Below are positions 39,701 through 48,814 of a stretch of 54,868 nucleotides of DNA, piece by piece. The stretch covers positions 1-54,868 of the forward strand of contig CAJUQN010000013.1 in the NCBI GenBank assembly GCA_910588625.1. Reading direction: 5' to 3'. The notes under the pieces were generated by a model. The model saw only the letters and a program-made list of their open reading frames with translations, searched no databases and was not told where the DNA came from. How positions within the stretch are numbered: the first letter of the stretch is position 1; every line of letters starts with the position of its first letter. The stretch comes from an uncultured Oscillospiraceae bacterium. GTDB lineage: Bacteria; Bacillota; Clostridia; Oscillospirales; Oscillospiraceae. The position numbers and the translations under genes were made by a program.

Positions 39701-40555
39701 TTAAAGCTCGCCGTATTTCCGTTGGAGGAACTCCCGCGCCGCCACCGCGTTGCCGTTGCTGGTGTTCTCCAGCGTGGCCTGAATGTAGGGCTTGCGCTCC
39801 TTCATAAACCGCAGGATCTGGGTATAGTCCATCTCCCCGGTTCCGGCGGCAATGCTCCGCAGGCCGCCGCCCTCCCGGGCGAAGTCCTTCAGGTGGACCA
39901 CCGCTACGTGTTCGCCCAGCTTGTCGATGGCGTCGCCGATGACCTTTTCCTGGTCGTCCGCATTGCCGGGATACAGCAGATTCACCGGGTCCAAAATAAT
40001 GCGCAGATTGGGGCTCTTGATGGCGTCCAGCACCTTGACGGCCCGGTCCGCGTTGTAGACGATGTGCTTCCACACCGGCTCGATGGCCATGGACACGCCC
40101 CAGTGCTCGGCACACTCCACCACCGGGGCCAGGCCGCGGAGGAAGGACCCTAGCGCTTCCTCCGAGTGGGTGTTGGCGTCCATTTTGTACTCTGGATTGG
40201 GGGCGCCGGTCTCCGTTCCCACCACGCCAGCCCCCATCAGTGCGGCGAGGCGGAGATGTCCAAAGTAGCGGCTCTGAATCTCCTTCAATTTCTCCGGATC
40301 CGGGTAGGCCAGATTGAGGTAGCACCCCAGCACCGCCACATCCAGCCCATTTTGGGCAAAGACCCGCTTGGTGTGCATGGCAAGCCCTTCGTTGAGGGCA
40401 CAGTGGTCAAAGGTCACACCCTTTATGACCTTGGCAAAGGCCAAGTGGACACAGGAAAACCCCTCCTCCCGGGCCTTTGCCGCCCGGGCCTCCATGGTCT
40501 GGAGCTCCGGAGCCAACCCGGCGTTGACGTCGTGCAATCTGATTCCCAGCTGCAC
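39701..40555 (-). CDS. Sugar phosphate isomerase/epimerase (xylose isomerase-like TIM barrel)
   Basis: This 284-aa TIM-barrel protein belongs to the AP-endonuclease-2-like isomerase family. Visible strands include LGIRLHDVNAGLAPE, SCVHLAFAKV, VAVLGCYLNLAYPD, AIEPVWKHIVYNAD with a metal-ligand Glu, LRIILDPVNLLYPGN and VAVVHLKDFAR. The start is GTG 40555, 8 bases after AAGGAGG. It is separated from the esterase by a palindromic terminator, so it may be partly independent of the pectin array. The substrate is unknown; a uronate- or tagaturonate-type epimerase is possible from context only. Confidence 0.82.
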   Translation of the reverse strand: MQLGIRLHDVNAGLAPELQTMEARAAKAREEGFSCVHLAFAKVIKGVTFDHCALNEGLAMHTKRVFAQNGLDVAVLGCYLNLAYPDPEKLKEIQSRYFGHLRLAALMGAGVVGTETGAPNPEYKMDANTHSEEALGSFLRGLAPVVECAEHWGVSMAIEPVWKHIVYNADRAVKVLDAIKSPNLRIILDPVNLLYPGNADDQEKVIGDAIDKLGEHVAVVHLKDFAREGGGLRSIAAGTGEMDYTQILRFMKERKPYIQATLENTSNGNAVAAREFLQRKYGEL

Positions 40556-40575
40556 GGTAAATTCCTCCTTCCATA

Positions 40576-40606
40576 AAAATGGGGTACAGGACCTGTACCC
40601 CATTTT
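40576..40606. terminator. 31-nt perfect palindrome, terminator-like
   Basis: AAAATGGGGTACAGG, one central base, then its exact reverse complement. The leftward transcript of the esterase gene would form a stem followed by a T run. The isomerase ribosome site begins just after it. The perfect symmetry also allows protein binding. Confidence 0.65.
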
Positions 40607-40612
40607 AGCATA

Positions 40613-41392
40613 TTACGGCGCAAATTCAAAACGGCGGTTGAGCCAAGTTTTGCACAGGGGCACCCAAGCCCGGCACACCTTGTCCGGGGTCTCTACCTCT
40701 TGCGTGCAGGTGGAAATGCCGTGGGCTCCGCTGCCAAATAAGTGGTATTCAAAAGGAATCCCGTGCTTTTTCAGCTCCACCGCCAGGAATAGGCTGTTTT
40801 CCGGAGGAACGCTGGCGTCCTCCCCGCTATGCCACATAAAGGTGGGCGGGAAGTCCGCCGTCACCTGGTCCCAGAGATGCATCTTCTCCCGCAGCTCCGG
40901 GTCTCCGCCGGATACCCACTCCGCCGATTCCTCGTGGGCGAACTCCTTGGTGCTGATCACCGGGTAGCACAGCACCAGCGCGTCCGGTCTGGCTTGGGCG
41001 GGCAGGGCCACCTCGGGGTCGTTCCAGAACGCGCCCAAGCTGGCCGCCAGGTGCCCTCCGGCGGAAAAGCCCAGTACAGCAATTTTGTCCGGGTCGATGT
41101 GCCACCCTTCGTGGTGGACACGCAGCTGGCAGACTGTTTCCGCCAGCTCCCGCAGGGGGCGATATCCGCCCGCTTTCCCGGCACAGGAATACTCCAGGAT
41201 GAACACCTGGTATCCCATGGACAAAAATTCAAAAGCGGGCGCATCCTTCTCCCTGGGGGAGCGCCAACGGTAGGCCCCGCCAGGGCAGATGACCACGGCG
41301 GGGCGGACCTTGTGCGCGACCAGGGTATCATAGTCCTCCTGGAGATACCCTTTCACTGGGGCCCCCAGGGCTTGAAATGTGACAATCTCCAT
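40613..41392 (-). CDS. Alpha/beta hydrolase (acetylesterase-like)
   Basis: This 259-aa cytoplasmic hydrolase of the BD-FAE/acetyl-xylan-esterase type has an oxyanion segment CPGGAYRW, nucleophile GFSAGGH, the Asp in GEDASVPPENS and the His in FGSGAHGIST. There is no signal peptide. It starts 9 bases after the upstream ATPase gene and lies downstream of GH28 and GH105, which suggests removal of acetyl groups from imported pectic oligosaccharides. That role is inferred from the operon. Confidence 0.85.
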   Translation of the reverse strand: MEIVTFQALGAPVKGYLQEDYDTLVAHKVRPAVVICPGGAYRWRSPREKDAPAFEFLSMGYQVFILEYSCAGKAGGYRPLRELAETVCQLRVHHEGWHIDPDKIAVLGFSAGGHLAASLGAFWNDPEVALPAQARPDALVLCYPVISTKEFAHEESAEWVSGGDPELREKMHLWDQVTADFPPTFMWHSGEDASVPPENSLFLAVELKKHGIPFEYHLFGSGAHGISTCTQEVETPDKVCRAWVPLCKTWLNRRFEFAP

Positions 41393-41401
41393 TTTGTAAG
41401 C

Positions 41402-42502
<1,101 letters not shown>

Positions 42503-42527
42503 AGTCTTTGTCTCCTTACACATGGAT

Positions 42528-43658
42528 TTAGGACCTGCGCCGCTTGACCTCCGTGTAGGCCAGCACGAAGGGGGCTACCCCCTTAGCGTCGTTTTCCACC
42601 ACTGGCTCGGAGATGTAATACTCGTAGGAGCCGTCACGGCGGCGGTTGTTCTCCGGGCCCAGGCCCGCCACCAGGCAGATGCCCCCCAGGTCCAGGCCGT
42701 CTTCGGTAAAGGTCAGATATTTGTCCATGATGCCGTCGAAGGTCTTTTGTCCCAGAGCGGCGTATTTTTCGTCAAGGATACCCAGCCGGACCCCCTTTAG
42801 CATGGCGTAGGCCATCATGGCGCTGCCGCTGGTCTCCAGATAGTTGCCCGCGCGGCCGCCCTGGTCGGGGACCTGCCAGTACAGGCCGGTGTCCCCGTCG
42901 GCGTAGCGGACCATGGAGGCCATCAGCTCGGTGAAGATTTTTTCCAGGCTGTCCCGGCCGGCGCCGCCGGACAGGATGTCCAGCAAGTCGGCCAACGCCA
43001 CGGCAAACCAGCCCAGGGACCGCAGCCAGAAGTTCTTGGAGCAGCCGTTGTCCGGGTCCGCCCAGAAGGCGGTTTTCGACGCGTCGTAGCCGTGAAAATA
43101 CAGGCCCTTTTCCTGGGAGAACATCTTCGCCCGCACGTTTTTGATCTGGCCCACGGTGTCGGCGAAGGTTCCACTGCCGAAATGCTTCTCATACAGGGCA
43201 TAGAAAGGCTGGGCCATGTAGATGCCGTCCAGCCACACCTGATTAGGATAGATGGCCTTGTGCCAGAAATTGCCCTCGTGGGTGCGGGGCTGTTGGTCCA
43301 GCCGGCCCCGGAGGAAGTCCGCCGCCTTACGGTATTTCTCGTCCCCAGTGCGATCATAGAGGGCGAACAGTACCCGGCCCTCGTTGATGTCGTCCAGGTT
43401 GGCGGCCTCCGGCTTGAAGGTGCGGATGGAGCCGTCTTCCCCTACGAAGTGGTCGGCCACGGCCCTGACAAAGTCGAAATAGCGGTGATCGCCGGTGAGG
43501 CCCTCCATCTCCATCAGGGCAGTGAGCATACAGCCGTCTATGTAGTTCCAGGAGGCGGGCTTGCCCTCCCGAATCTTCTCCATGTTCCAGGCGGTACGCT
43601 CTGGGGTGGAGCGCTCCACCAGCTGGAGCACATACTCGTCGATTTTCTTATAATCCAT
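42528..43658 (-). CDS. GH105 unsaturated rhamnogalacturonyl/galacturonyl hydrolase
   Basis: This 376-aa cytoplasmic enzyme of the GH88/GH105 (alpha/alpha)6 barrel type removes the unsaturated uronic acid left on pectin fragments by lyases. Recognisable parts are NWIDGC-like WNYIDGCM, the active-site Asp segment QVWLDGIYMAQPFYA, WADPDNGCSKNFWLRSLGWF and ETSGSAMMAYAM. There is no signal peptide. The ATG overlaps the stop of the GH28 gene by one base (TGATG), so the pair is translationally coupled. Confidence 0.92.
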   Translation of the reverse strand: MDYKKIDEYVLQLVERSTPERTAWNMEKIREGKPASWNYIDGCMLTALMEMEGLTGDHRYFDFVRAVADHFVGEDGSIRTFKPEAANLDDINEGRVLFALYDRTGDEKYRKAADFLRGRLDQQPRTHEGNFWHKAIYPNQVWLDGIYMAQPFYALYEKHFGSGTFADTVGQIKNVRAKMFSQEKGLYFHGYDASKTAFWADPDNGCSKNFWLRSLGWFAVALADLLDILSGGAGRDSLEKIFTELMASMVRYADGDTGLYWQVPDQGGRAGNYLETSGSAMMAYAMLKGVRLGILDEKYAALGQKTFDGIMDKYLTFTEDGLDLGGICLVAGLGPENNRRRDGSYEYYISEPVVENDAKGVAPFVLAYTEVKRRRS

Positions 43659-45229
43659 CAGTTTTCCTCAAAGTCCTCGGTCACGACGTCCTCGTAATGG
43701 TGCGCCACCAGCGCCTTGCCCTCCACCCCGTGGAGCTTCACGTTTTTCACATAAATTTTCTTCACATTGTCCAGATACAGCCCCAGACGGCACTGCTCCT
43801 GGTTCTGGTTCTTCATGGAGGGCATACCGGGCTTGGCGTCCTCGGCAAAGGACACGCTGATGTTCTCCAGCGTTACCTCGTCGATGGGGCTCTCAGGCAG
43901 ACCGTCGATGTAGCAGGCGGCCACCTCCGCGCCTGTGCACTCCATGTTTCGGAAGGCGAAAGAGCCCAGGTGGGGCGTCCGGTGGTCCACCGGCAGCGCA
44001 TCCCGGCGCCAGACGTATTCCTCGAACCGGTCCGGGTCGCAGCAGTTGTACCACATATTGATGACGATGGGGGTCAACACCTTGTCCATGCGGATGTTGT
44101 CGAATCTCACGTTGTCAATGACACTGTCCTTGCCACGGCCCCGGCGGGTCTTGATGCGCAGGCCCCGGTCGGTGGCGTGGAAATAGCAGCGGCTCACGCT
44201 CAGGTCCTTGATGCCAGCGGACAGCTCGCTGCCCAGGGTCACGGCTCCGTGGCCGAACTCCATCAGGCAGTTGCTGATGTTGTGACGGCAGGCGGGGAGC
44301 TTGTGCTTCAGCGCCATGTCCAGCTTGCCCGCCTTCACAGCGATGCAGTCGTCCCCTACGGAGAACTTGCAGCCGATGATGCCCACCTGGTCACAGCTCT
44401 CCGGGTCAATACCGTCGGTGTTGGGGCTGTCCTTGGGGGCGGTGACAAAGCAGTCCACCATCAGGAAGTTCTGGGAGTAGAAGGGATGGATATGCCAGGA
44501 CGGGCCGTTTTTCACCGTCACTCCGTGGAGCGTCACGCCGTCCGTGTGGTTCAGGAAGATGACCCGGGGACGGCGGGCAGGGAAGCTTTGGAAATCCCTC
44601 CACCAATCGCCGTTCTGACCGTTGCCGTCAATGGTCCCTTTGCCAACGATGGCGATATCCTCCGCGTAAGAGGCTTGAATCAGGGATTGATAGGAATCCA
44701 GCTCCTGCCCCTCAAATCCGGCCTGGAGGGTCTCCTTTCCCGTCACCGGGTCCACCGTAAAGCTGGGGATGATGGGGTAGCGCGCCCGGTCCGTGGAGCC
44801 CAGAATAGTGGCTCCCTCGTCCAAATCCAGGGTGATGTGGCTTTTAAGGCACAGGGGCAGGCTGAGGTAGGTCCCCGCCGGGAACCACAGCCGCCCCCCC
44901 TCGGGCAGGAAGCCGATGGCGGCCTGGATGGCGGCGGTGTCCTCGTGGACGCCATCCCCCACCGCGCCGAAGTCTCGGACGTTGACACAGCAGGTCTCCC
45001 CGCCGGTCTTAAACTTGACGAGCTCCTCGGCGCCGCTCCCGTCAAAGCGGATGGCGACGGTGTATTCTGTGTCAGGGGTCAGGCCGAACAGGGAAAACAC
45101 GTTGGTGTCACGCCGGAAGCACTCCTCCCCGTTCACAAAAACAGTGTAAGCGCTTTTGGCGTAATAGGGAGTATCCCCGTCCAGCAGGAAGCAGGCGGAG
45201 CTGCTTCCGTTATAGATTGTATGAGTCAT
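43658..45229 (-). CDS. GH28 polygalacturonase-type glycoside hydrolase
   Basis: This 523-aa parallel beta-helix enzyme cleaves galacturonan or rhamnogalacturonan. After a fibronectin-like N-terminal part (about 1-80) come VRDFGAVGDGVHEDTAAIQ and all four GH28 motifs: NTDGIDPESC, GDDCIAVK, GHGAVTLGSE and RIKTRRGRG. There is no signal peptide, so it acts on imported oligosaccharides. The start is ATG 45229, after a weak GAGG site; the longer in-frame start at 45271 would add residues unlike the family. Confidence 0.93.
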   Translation of the reverse strand: MTHTIYNGSSSACFLLDGDTPYYAKSAYTVFVNGEECFRRDTNVFSLFGLTPDTEYTVAIRFDGSGAEELVKFKTGGETCCVNVRDFGAVGDGVHEDTAAIQAAIGFLPEGGRLWFPAGTYLSLPLCLKSHITLDLDEGATILGSTDRARYPIIPSFTVDPVTGKETLQAGFEGQELDSYQSLIQASYAEDIAIVGKGTIDGNGQNGDWWRDFQSFPARRPRVIFLNHTDGVTLHGVTVKNGPSWHIHPFYSQNFLMVDCFVTAPKDSPNTDGIDPESCDQVGIIGCKFSVGDDCIAVKAGKLDMALKHKLPACRHNISNCLMEFGHGAVTLGSELSAGIKDLSVSRCYFHATDRGLRIKTRRGRGKDSVIDNVRFDNIRMDKVLTPIVINMWYNCCDPDRFEEYVWRRDALPVDHRTPHLGSFAFRNMECTGAEVAACYIDGLPESPIDEVTLENISVSFAEDAKPGMPSMKNQNQEQCRLGLYLDNVKKIYVKNVKLHGVEGKALVAHHYEDVVTEDFEEN

Positions 45230-45245
45230 GTTGCAAAACCTCGTC

Positions 45246-45884
45246 TCAGACAGGTTTTCTGGTGGCGTCATGGACCATGCCGCTCACCATGTGCTTGGCT
45301 TTGATGAGCAACAGGTCAAAGCCGAGATAAAATGCCCCGAACAAAACGGGCTCCACCCCCAGCACCACCTGGTCGCCGGGCAGGCTCAGCAGCCGGATGG
45401 CCTCGATGTTGATGAGATTATACAGGGTGAACACCAGGAACAGGACCAGATAACCGTACAGGATGTTGAGGAACAGCCCAGAATAGGTCTTGCGGGTGAT
45501 CATCATCCACCGGGCGTTCTGACCCTTGGTTTTCTCAAAGAAGCGCAGCACGGGGTTGGCCAGCAGATCGGTGACAATCCCCAACGCCAATCCGGTGATG
45601 AACAGCTGGTCCAGCAGGTTGGGGATAAAGCCCCCCAGTCCCCAGAAAAAGAAGTAGCACACCGCCCCGGCAAACCAGCCCTTGATGAAGAGAATCTTCA
45701 CCCAGTCGGCCACCTTCATTTTCGGCCCGGAGCGATAGGCCCGCAGCTCCTCCTCGGGCACCTCGGGGGAGTTCTCCTCGTTGGCGGTAACTAAGTCGTT
45801 GACGGCGTCGGATTTGAGCCTGTAATACTCCGTCTGCTTCTCCACCTCGGGCTTATCCGGTTGTCTGTTGCGCTTTTTGCTCAT
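45246..45884 (-). CDS. Unknown membrane protein of the pectin locus (212 aa)
   Basis: The first 60 residues are charged and probably cytoplasmic. Four to five spans follow, including KGWFAGAVCYFFFWGLGG, TGLALGIVTDLLANPVL and LYGYLVLFLVFTLYNLI. AGGAGAT precedes the ATG. It lies between the membrane gene at 45979 and GH28, all on one strand. No transporter family is recognised. It is one of five small polytopic proteins interleaved with ABC components here. Confidence 0.75.
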   Translation of the reverse strand: MSKKRNRQPDKPEVEKQTEYYRLKSDAVNDLVTANEENSPEVPEEELRAYRSGPKMKVADWVKILFIKGWFAGAVCYFFFWGLGGFIPNLLDQLFITGLALGIVTDLLANPVLRFFEKTKGQNARWMMITRKTYSGLFLNILYGYLVLFLVFTLYNLINIEAIRLLSLPGDQVVLGVEPVLFGAFYLGFDLLLIKAKHMVSGMVHDATRKPV

Positions 45885-45978
45885 GAAATCTCCTGTCCGG
45901 CAGAGCGAGAGGCCCAGCGGCGGGCCCCCAAGCCCTGCTTTGTTCCGTGGTTCGGGTGTTATGTCTTGCGGGCCAGGC

Positions 45979-46518
45979 TCACGCCTCGCCGGAGATGTCG
46001 ATGGCCTCCATGTTGCCGTTGTCCCCCACGTCGATGGAGGTCTTGATCTTCCGCAGCCACTTGGAGTACACCGGCAGCAGCAGGGTCAGCACGATGGCCA
46101 CCGCCAGGATGATAATGTGAATGTTCAGATAGCCGTATGCGGACGCGATGTAGCTGGTCTGGTCCGTCACCACGATGGGGTTATCCGGCCGGGTGATGGC
46201 GCTGTAGATGGCCATCATGTAGTACCCGTCGGAGAAGATCACGATCCCCATCATGGCGAACATCAGAATCACCATAGGCATATTGGCCTTCTTCCGGTAG
46301 GGGAAGGCGTTGAGGAAGCACATGAAGCCCAGCATGGAAAACAGCATGGTGGCAAAGCCCGCCAGGCCCATGCCCGGGCCCTGGATACGGGCGGTGGTGT
46401 CGGAGATGTACATCATGTTCAGCGAGTAGAACAGGAAGGCCACCACGAACACCGCCAGCGGGATCATCTGGGGGCGGCGCTTGAGGGACACCAGGAATTT
46501 ACGCCAAATTTCTTTCAT
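45979..46518 (-). CDS. Unknown four-span membrane protein of the pectin locus (179 aa)
   Basis: This protein has four hydrophobic segments (about 18-38, 50-70, 82-105, 130-152) and short loops. The first is preceded by FLVSLKRRPQM, giving a cytoplasmic positive N-terminus. The ATG overlaps the stop of the upstream ATPase gene by 4 bases (ATGA), tight coupling that suggests a complex with that ATPase or fixed stoichiometry. The family is not recognised. Confidence 0.75.
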   Translation of the reverse strand: MKEIWRKFLVSLKRRPQMIPLAVFVVAFLFYSLNMMYISDTTARIQGPGMGLAGFATMLFSMLGFMCFLNAFPYRKKANMPMVILMFAMMGIVIFSDGYYMMAIYSAITRPDNPIVVTDQTSYIASAYGYLNIHIIILAVAIVLTLLLPVYSKWLRKIKTSIDVGDNGNMEAIDISGEA

Positions 46519-47597
46519 TTGCCCTCACCTCCCCGAATAGCGTTGGTGGTCTCTTTGTCGAAGAAATGCTTGCGGTTGAAGGTAAAGGAGGCGGTATCGC
46601 CGGTTTTGTAGTCCCGCCAGCCCTTCAGCTTGGCCGAGATCTTTACGCCCTTATTGCCGCCCACATAGCCGTGGACCAGGGTGTTCATGCCCAGGTTCTC
46701 GTTGGTAGTGACGGTGACGGGCACGTCGGCCCCCTCCACAATATTCTCCGGGCGGACGCCCAGGGTAATCTCCTTGTTGTTGTAGGCCCGCAGGGAGTGC
46801 TTTTCCTCCTCGGTCAGGCTCACTTGGAAGCCTTGCCCCACCAGCTTGTCATTGTCCACCCGAACGTCGTAAAAGTTCATGGGGGGCAGGCCGATAAAGC
46901 TGGCCACGAACACGTTGGCAGGGGAGTCGTACAGCTCCAGGGGAGTGCCCACCTGCTGGACGTGGCCCATGGACATACACACGATGCGGTCCGCCAGGGT
47001 CAGCGCCTCAGTCTGGTCATGGGTGACGTACATCATAGTGGCCTGGAGGCGCTTATGCAGGAGCAAAATCTCCCGCCGGGTTGCGCCGCGCAGCTTGGCG
47101 TCCAGGTTGGACAGCGGCTCGTCAAACAGGAACACCTTGGGGTTGCGCACGATGGAGCGGCCCATGGCCACACGCTGGCGCTGGCCGCCGGACAGCTGGG
47201 CAGGCTTCTTGTTCAGCTGGCTGGTCAGGCCCAGGATCTCAGCCGCCGCCAGCACCTTCTTGTGGATGACGTTGGGGTTCTCCTTGCGCAGGGTGAGGGA
47301 GAACGCCATGTTTTCATAGATGGTCATATGGCCATACAGGGCGTAGCTTTGGAACACCATGGCCATGTCCCGGTCCTTGGCCGGGGTGGCGGTGATGTCT
47401 TTGCCGTCCAGCAGCAGCTTGCCGTTGGAGATGTCCTCCAAACCGGCCACCATCCGCAGGGTGGTGGACTTGCCGCAGCCAGAGGGGCCCACCAGCACGA
47501 TGAGCTCGCCGTCCTTCACGTCCAGATTGAAGTCAAAGACCGCCTGCACGTTATTGTCATATATCTTGTCGATATGCTGCAAATTCAGTGTTGCCAT
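46515..47597 (-). CDS. Sugar ABC transporter ATPase (UgpC/MsmX type), first copy
   Basis: This 360-aa ATPase has Walker A GPSGCGKSTTL, signature LSGGQRQRVAMGRS, Walker B VFLFDEPLSNLD, THDQTEA and a TOBE-type C-terminal domain with LGVRPENI. It closely resembles the second ATPase at 41402-42502 in the core but differs in the regulatory tail. It is embedded between small membrane-protein genes, to which it is translationally coupled. GGAGGC precedes the ATG. Confidence 0.95.
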   Translation of the reverse strand: MATLNLQHIDKIYDNNVQAVFDFNLDVKDGELIVLVGPSGCGKSTTLRMVAGLEDISNGKLLLDGKDITATPAKDRDMAMVFQSYALYGHMTIYENMAFSLTLRKENPNVIHKKVLAAAEILGLTSQLNKKPAQLSGGQRQRVAMGRSIVRNPKVFLFDEPLSNLDAKLRGATRREILLLHKRLQATMMYVTHDQTEALTLADRIVCMSMGHVQQVGTPLELYDSPANVFVASFIGLPPMNFYDVRVDNDKLVGQGFQVSLTEEEKHSLRAYNNKEITLGVRPENIVEGADVPVTVTTNENLGMNTLVHGYVGGNKGVKISAKLKGWRDYKTGDTASFTFNRKHFFDKETTNAIRGGEGK

Positions 47598-47609
47598 GTC
47601 TTCGCCTCC

Positions 47610-48101
47610 TTATGCGCCCTGGGTGTCCAGGGTCTTGAGGTGGGCCTCCAGCTCATTGCACCGGATGAAGTTCACCACGGCGGAAATCGCCAGGCACACC
47701 GCGGAGATAACCAGGCAGGCCACCTGCCAGAAGAACTGCCCATCCTGCATGACCGCCGCGGATTCCCCGTTGTTGATGGCGGCGGCGCCGTGGGCCCCCA
47801 TGGGGATGATGAAGATACGCACAATCTGCACTGCGGCGATGACAAACAACAAATAGGAGTAGCCCTTTTTATAGTTCTTCACGCCCTCAGAGGACAGGAA
47901 CACCGCCAGCAGGAACACCAGGTTGTAGACGATAGAGATGCCGATGAGGTAGTTGTAGTAATAGGTGCCCACGTCGGACTGATAGAGGTTCACAAAGTAG
48001 AATACGTCGAACAGGATGCCCAGATAAGCCAGGTTCGAGGAGAGCGAGTTCTTGATAAAGCGCATCCGGTCCCGTTGTATGGTACGGTCTTCCGCAGTCA
48101 T
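47610..48101 (-). CDS. Unknown four-span membrane protein of the pectin locus (163 aa)
   Basis: Four spans (about 22-42, 50-72, 80-100, 125-147) follow a charged N-terminus with RDRMRFIKNSLSSN. The C-terminus is short and cytoplasmic. The ATG overlaps the stop of the upstream membrane gene by 4 bases. It lies 12 bases before the ATPase gene. No known family is recognised. Confidence 0.75.
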   Translation of the reverse strand: MTAEDRTIQRDRMRFIKNSLSSNLAYLGILFDVFYFVNLYQSDVGTYYYNYLIGISIVYNLVFLLAVFLSSEGVKNYKKGYSYLLFVIAAVQIVRIFIIPMGAHGAAAINNGESAAVMQDGQFFWQVACLVISAVCLAISAVVNFIRCNELEAHLKTLDTQGA

Positions 48102-48691
48102 CCGGCGCTCCTCCTTCCTTCTGCCACCAGCGCGGCCTCGTCCTTCATCAGGCTCACCTTCCAGAACACATTGGCCACCAGCAGGGCGCTGACCACCACC
48201 AGCAGGCCGAACACTACATAGTGGGCGTCAAACCAGAAGGTGGACTCGGTGTACAAAGTGCCCCACATCTCGGCGTGCTCCTTCAGGGCGGCAAAGTCGA
48301 TGTTGTTGAGGAACTGGCGCTTGGCCTCCTCAATGTTGATGTGGGCGTAAACGGTGTTGTAGACGGCGCCCACGGTGAACAGCGCGGTGGCCACAAAATT
48401 GCCGATGTAATAACGGCGGCGGCTGTGGGTGTTGGTGATGAACAGCAGACATCCCAGCAGGATCTGCCCGATGCTCAGCATGAGAAGGGTCTTGTTGAAC
48501 TCCTGCATGGCATAGTAGAGGATCGAGCCGGGGACGTCGGTCTTAAGCGGATCGTTGGGATTCCTCATGGTGTCGTAGAGGCTATCGTACAGATCGGTCA
48601 TGAGCCCGAGTGTGTAGAGGAAAAAGATCGCGCTCACAATGATAGCCGCCAAGCACAGGAACCTTTGCGCGGTCATTTGCTTTTTATACAT
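48098..48691 (-). CDS. Unknown four-span membrane protein of the pectin locus (197 aa)
   Basis: Four spans (about 10-32, 65-88, 94-116, 155-178). An outside loop follows the first span (TDLYDSLYDTMRNPNDPLK). A charged tail with KVSLMKDEAALVAE ends the protein. GGGAGGAGG precedes the ATG. It is the first gene after the solute-binding protein and is separated from it by a strong hairpin. Confidence 0.75.
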   Translation of the reverse strand: MYKKQMTAQRFLCLAAIIVSAIFFLYTLGLMTDLYDSLYDTMRNPNDPLKTDVPGSILYYAMQEFNKTLLMLSIGQILLGCLLFITNTHSRRRYYIGNFVATALFTVGAVYNTVYAHINIEEAKRQFLNNIDFAALKEHAEMWGTLYTESTFWFDAHYVVFGLLVVVSALLVANVFWKVSLMKDEAALVAEGRRSAG

Positions 48692-48724
48692 GACGACCTC
48701 CTCCCAGGGAAATCACGTCTCCCC

Positions 48725-48760
48725 CTGACCGGGCGGATGCTTTTGCCGCCGCCCGGTCAG
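48725..48760 (-). terminator. Hairpin after the solute-binding protein gene
   Basis: CTGACCGGGCGG and its exact reverse complement CCGCCCGGTCAG enclose a 12-base loop. No T-tract follows, so it is more likely a stabilising or partial-termination hairpin that sets binding-protein mRNA above that of the downstream genes. Confidence 0.6.
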
Positions 48761-48814
48761 GACAGAGCGTCAGAATGGTTTTGTCAGTCTGTTACAATGG
48801 AATGGGGTTCAAGC

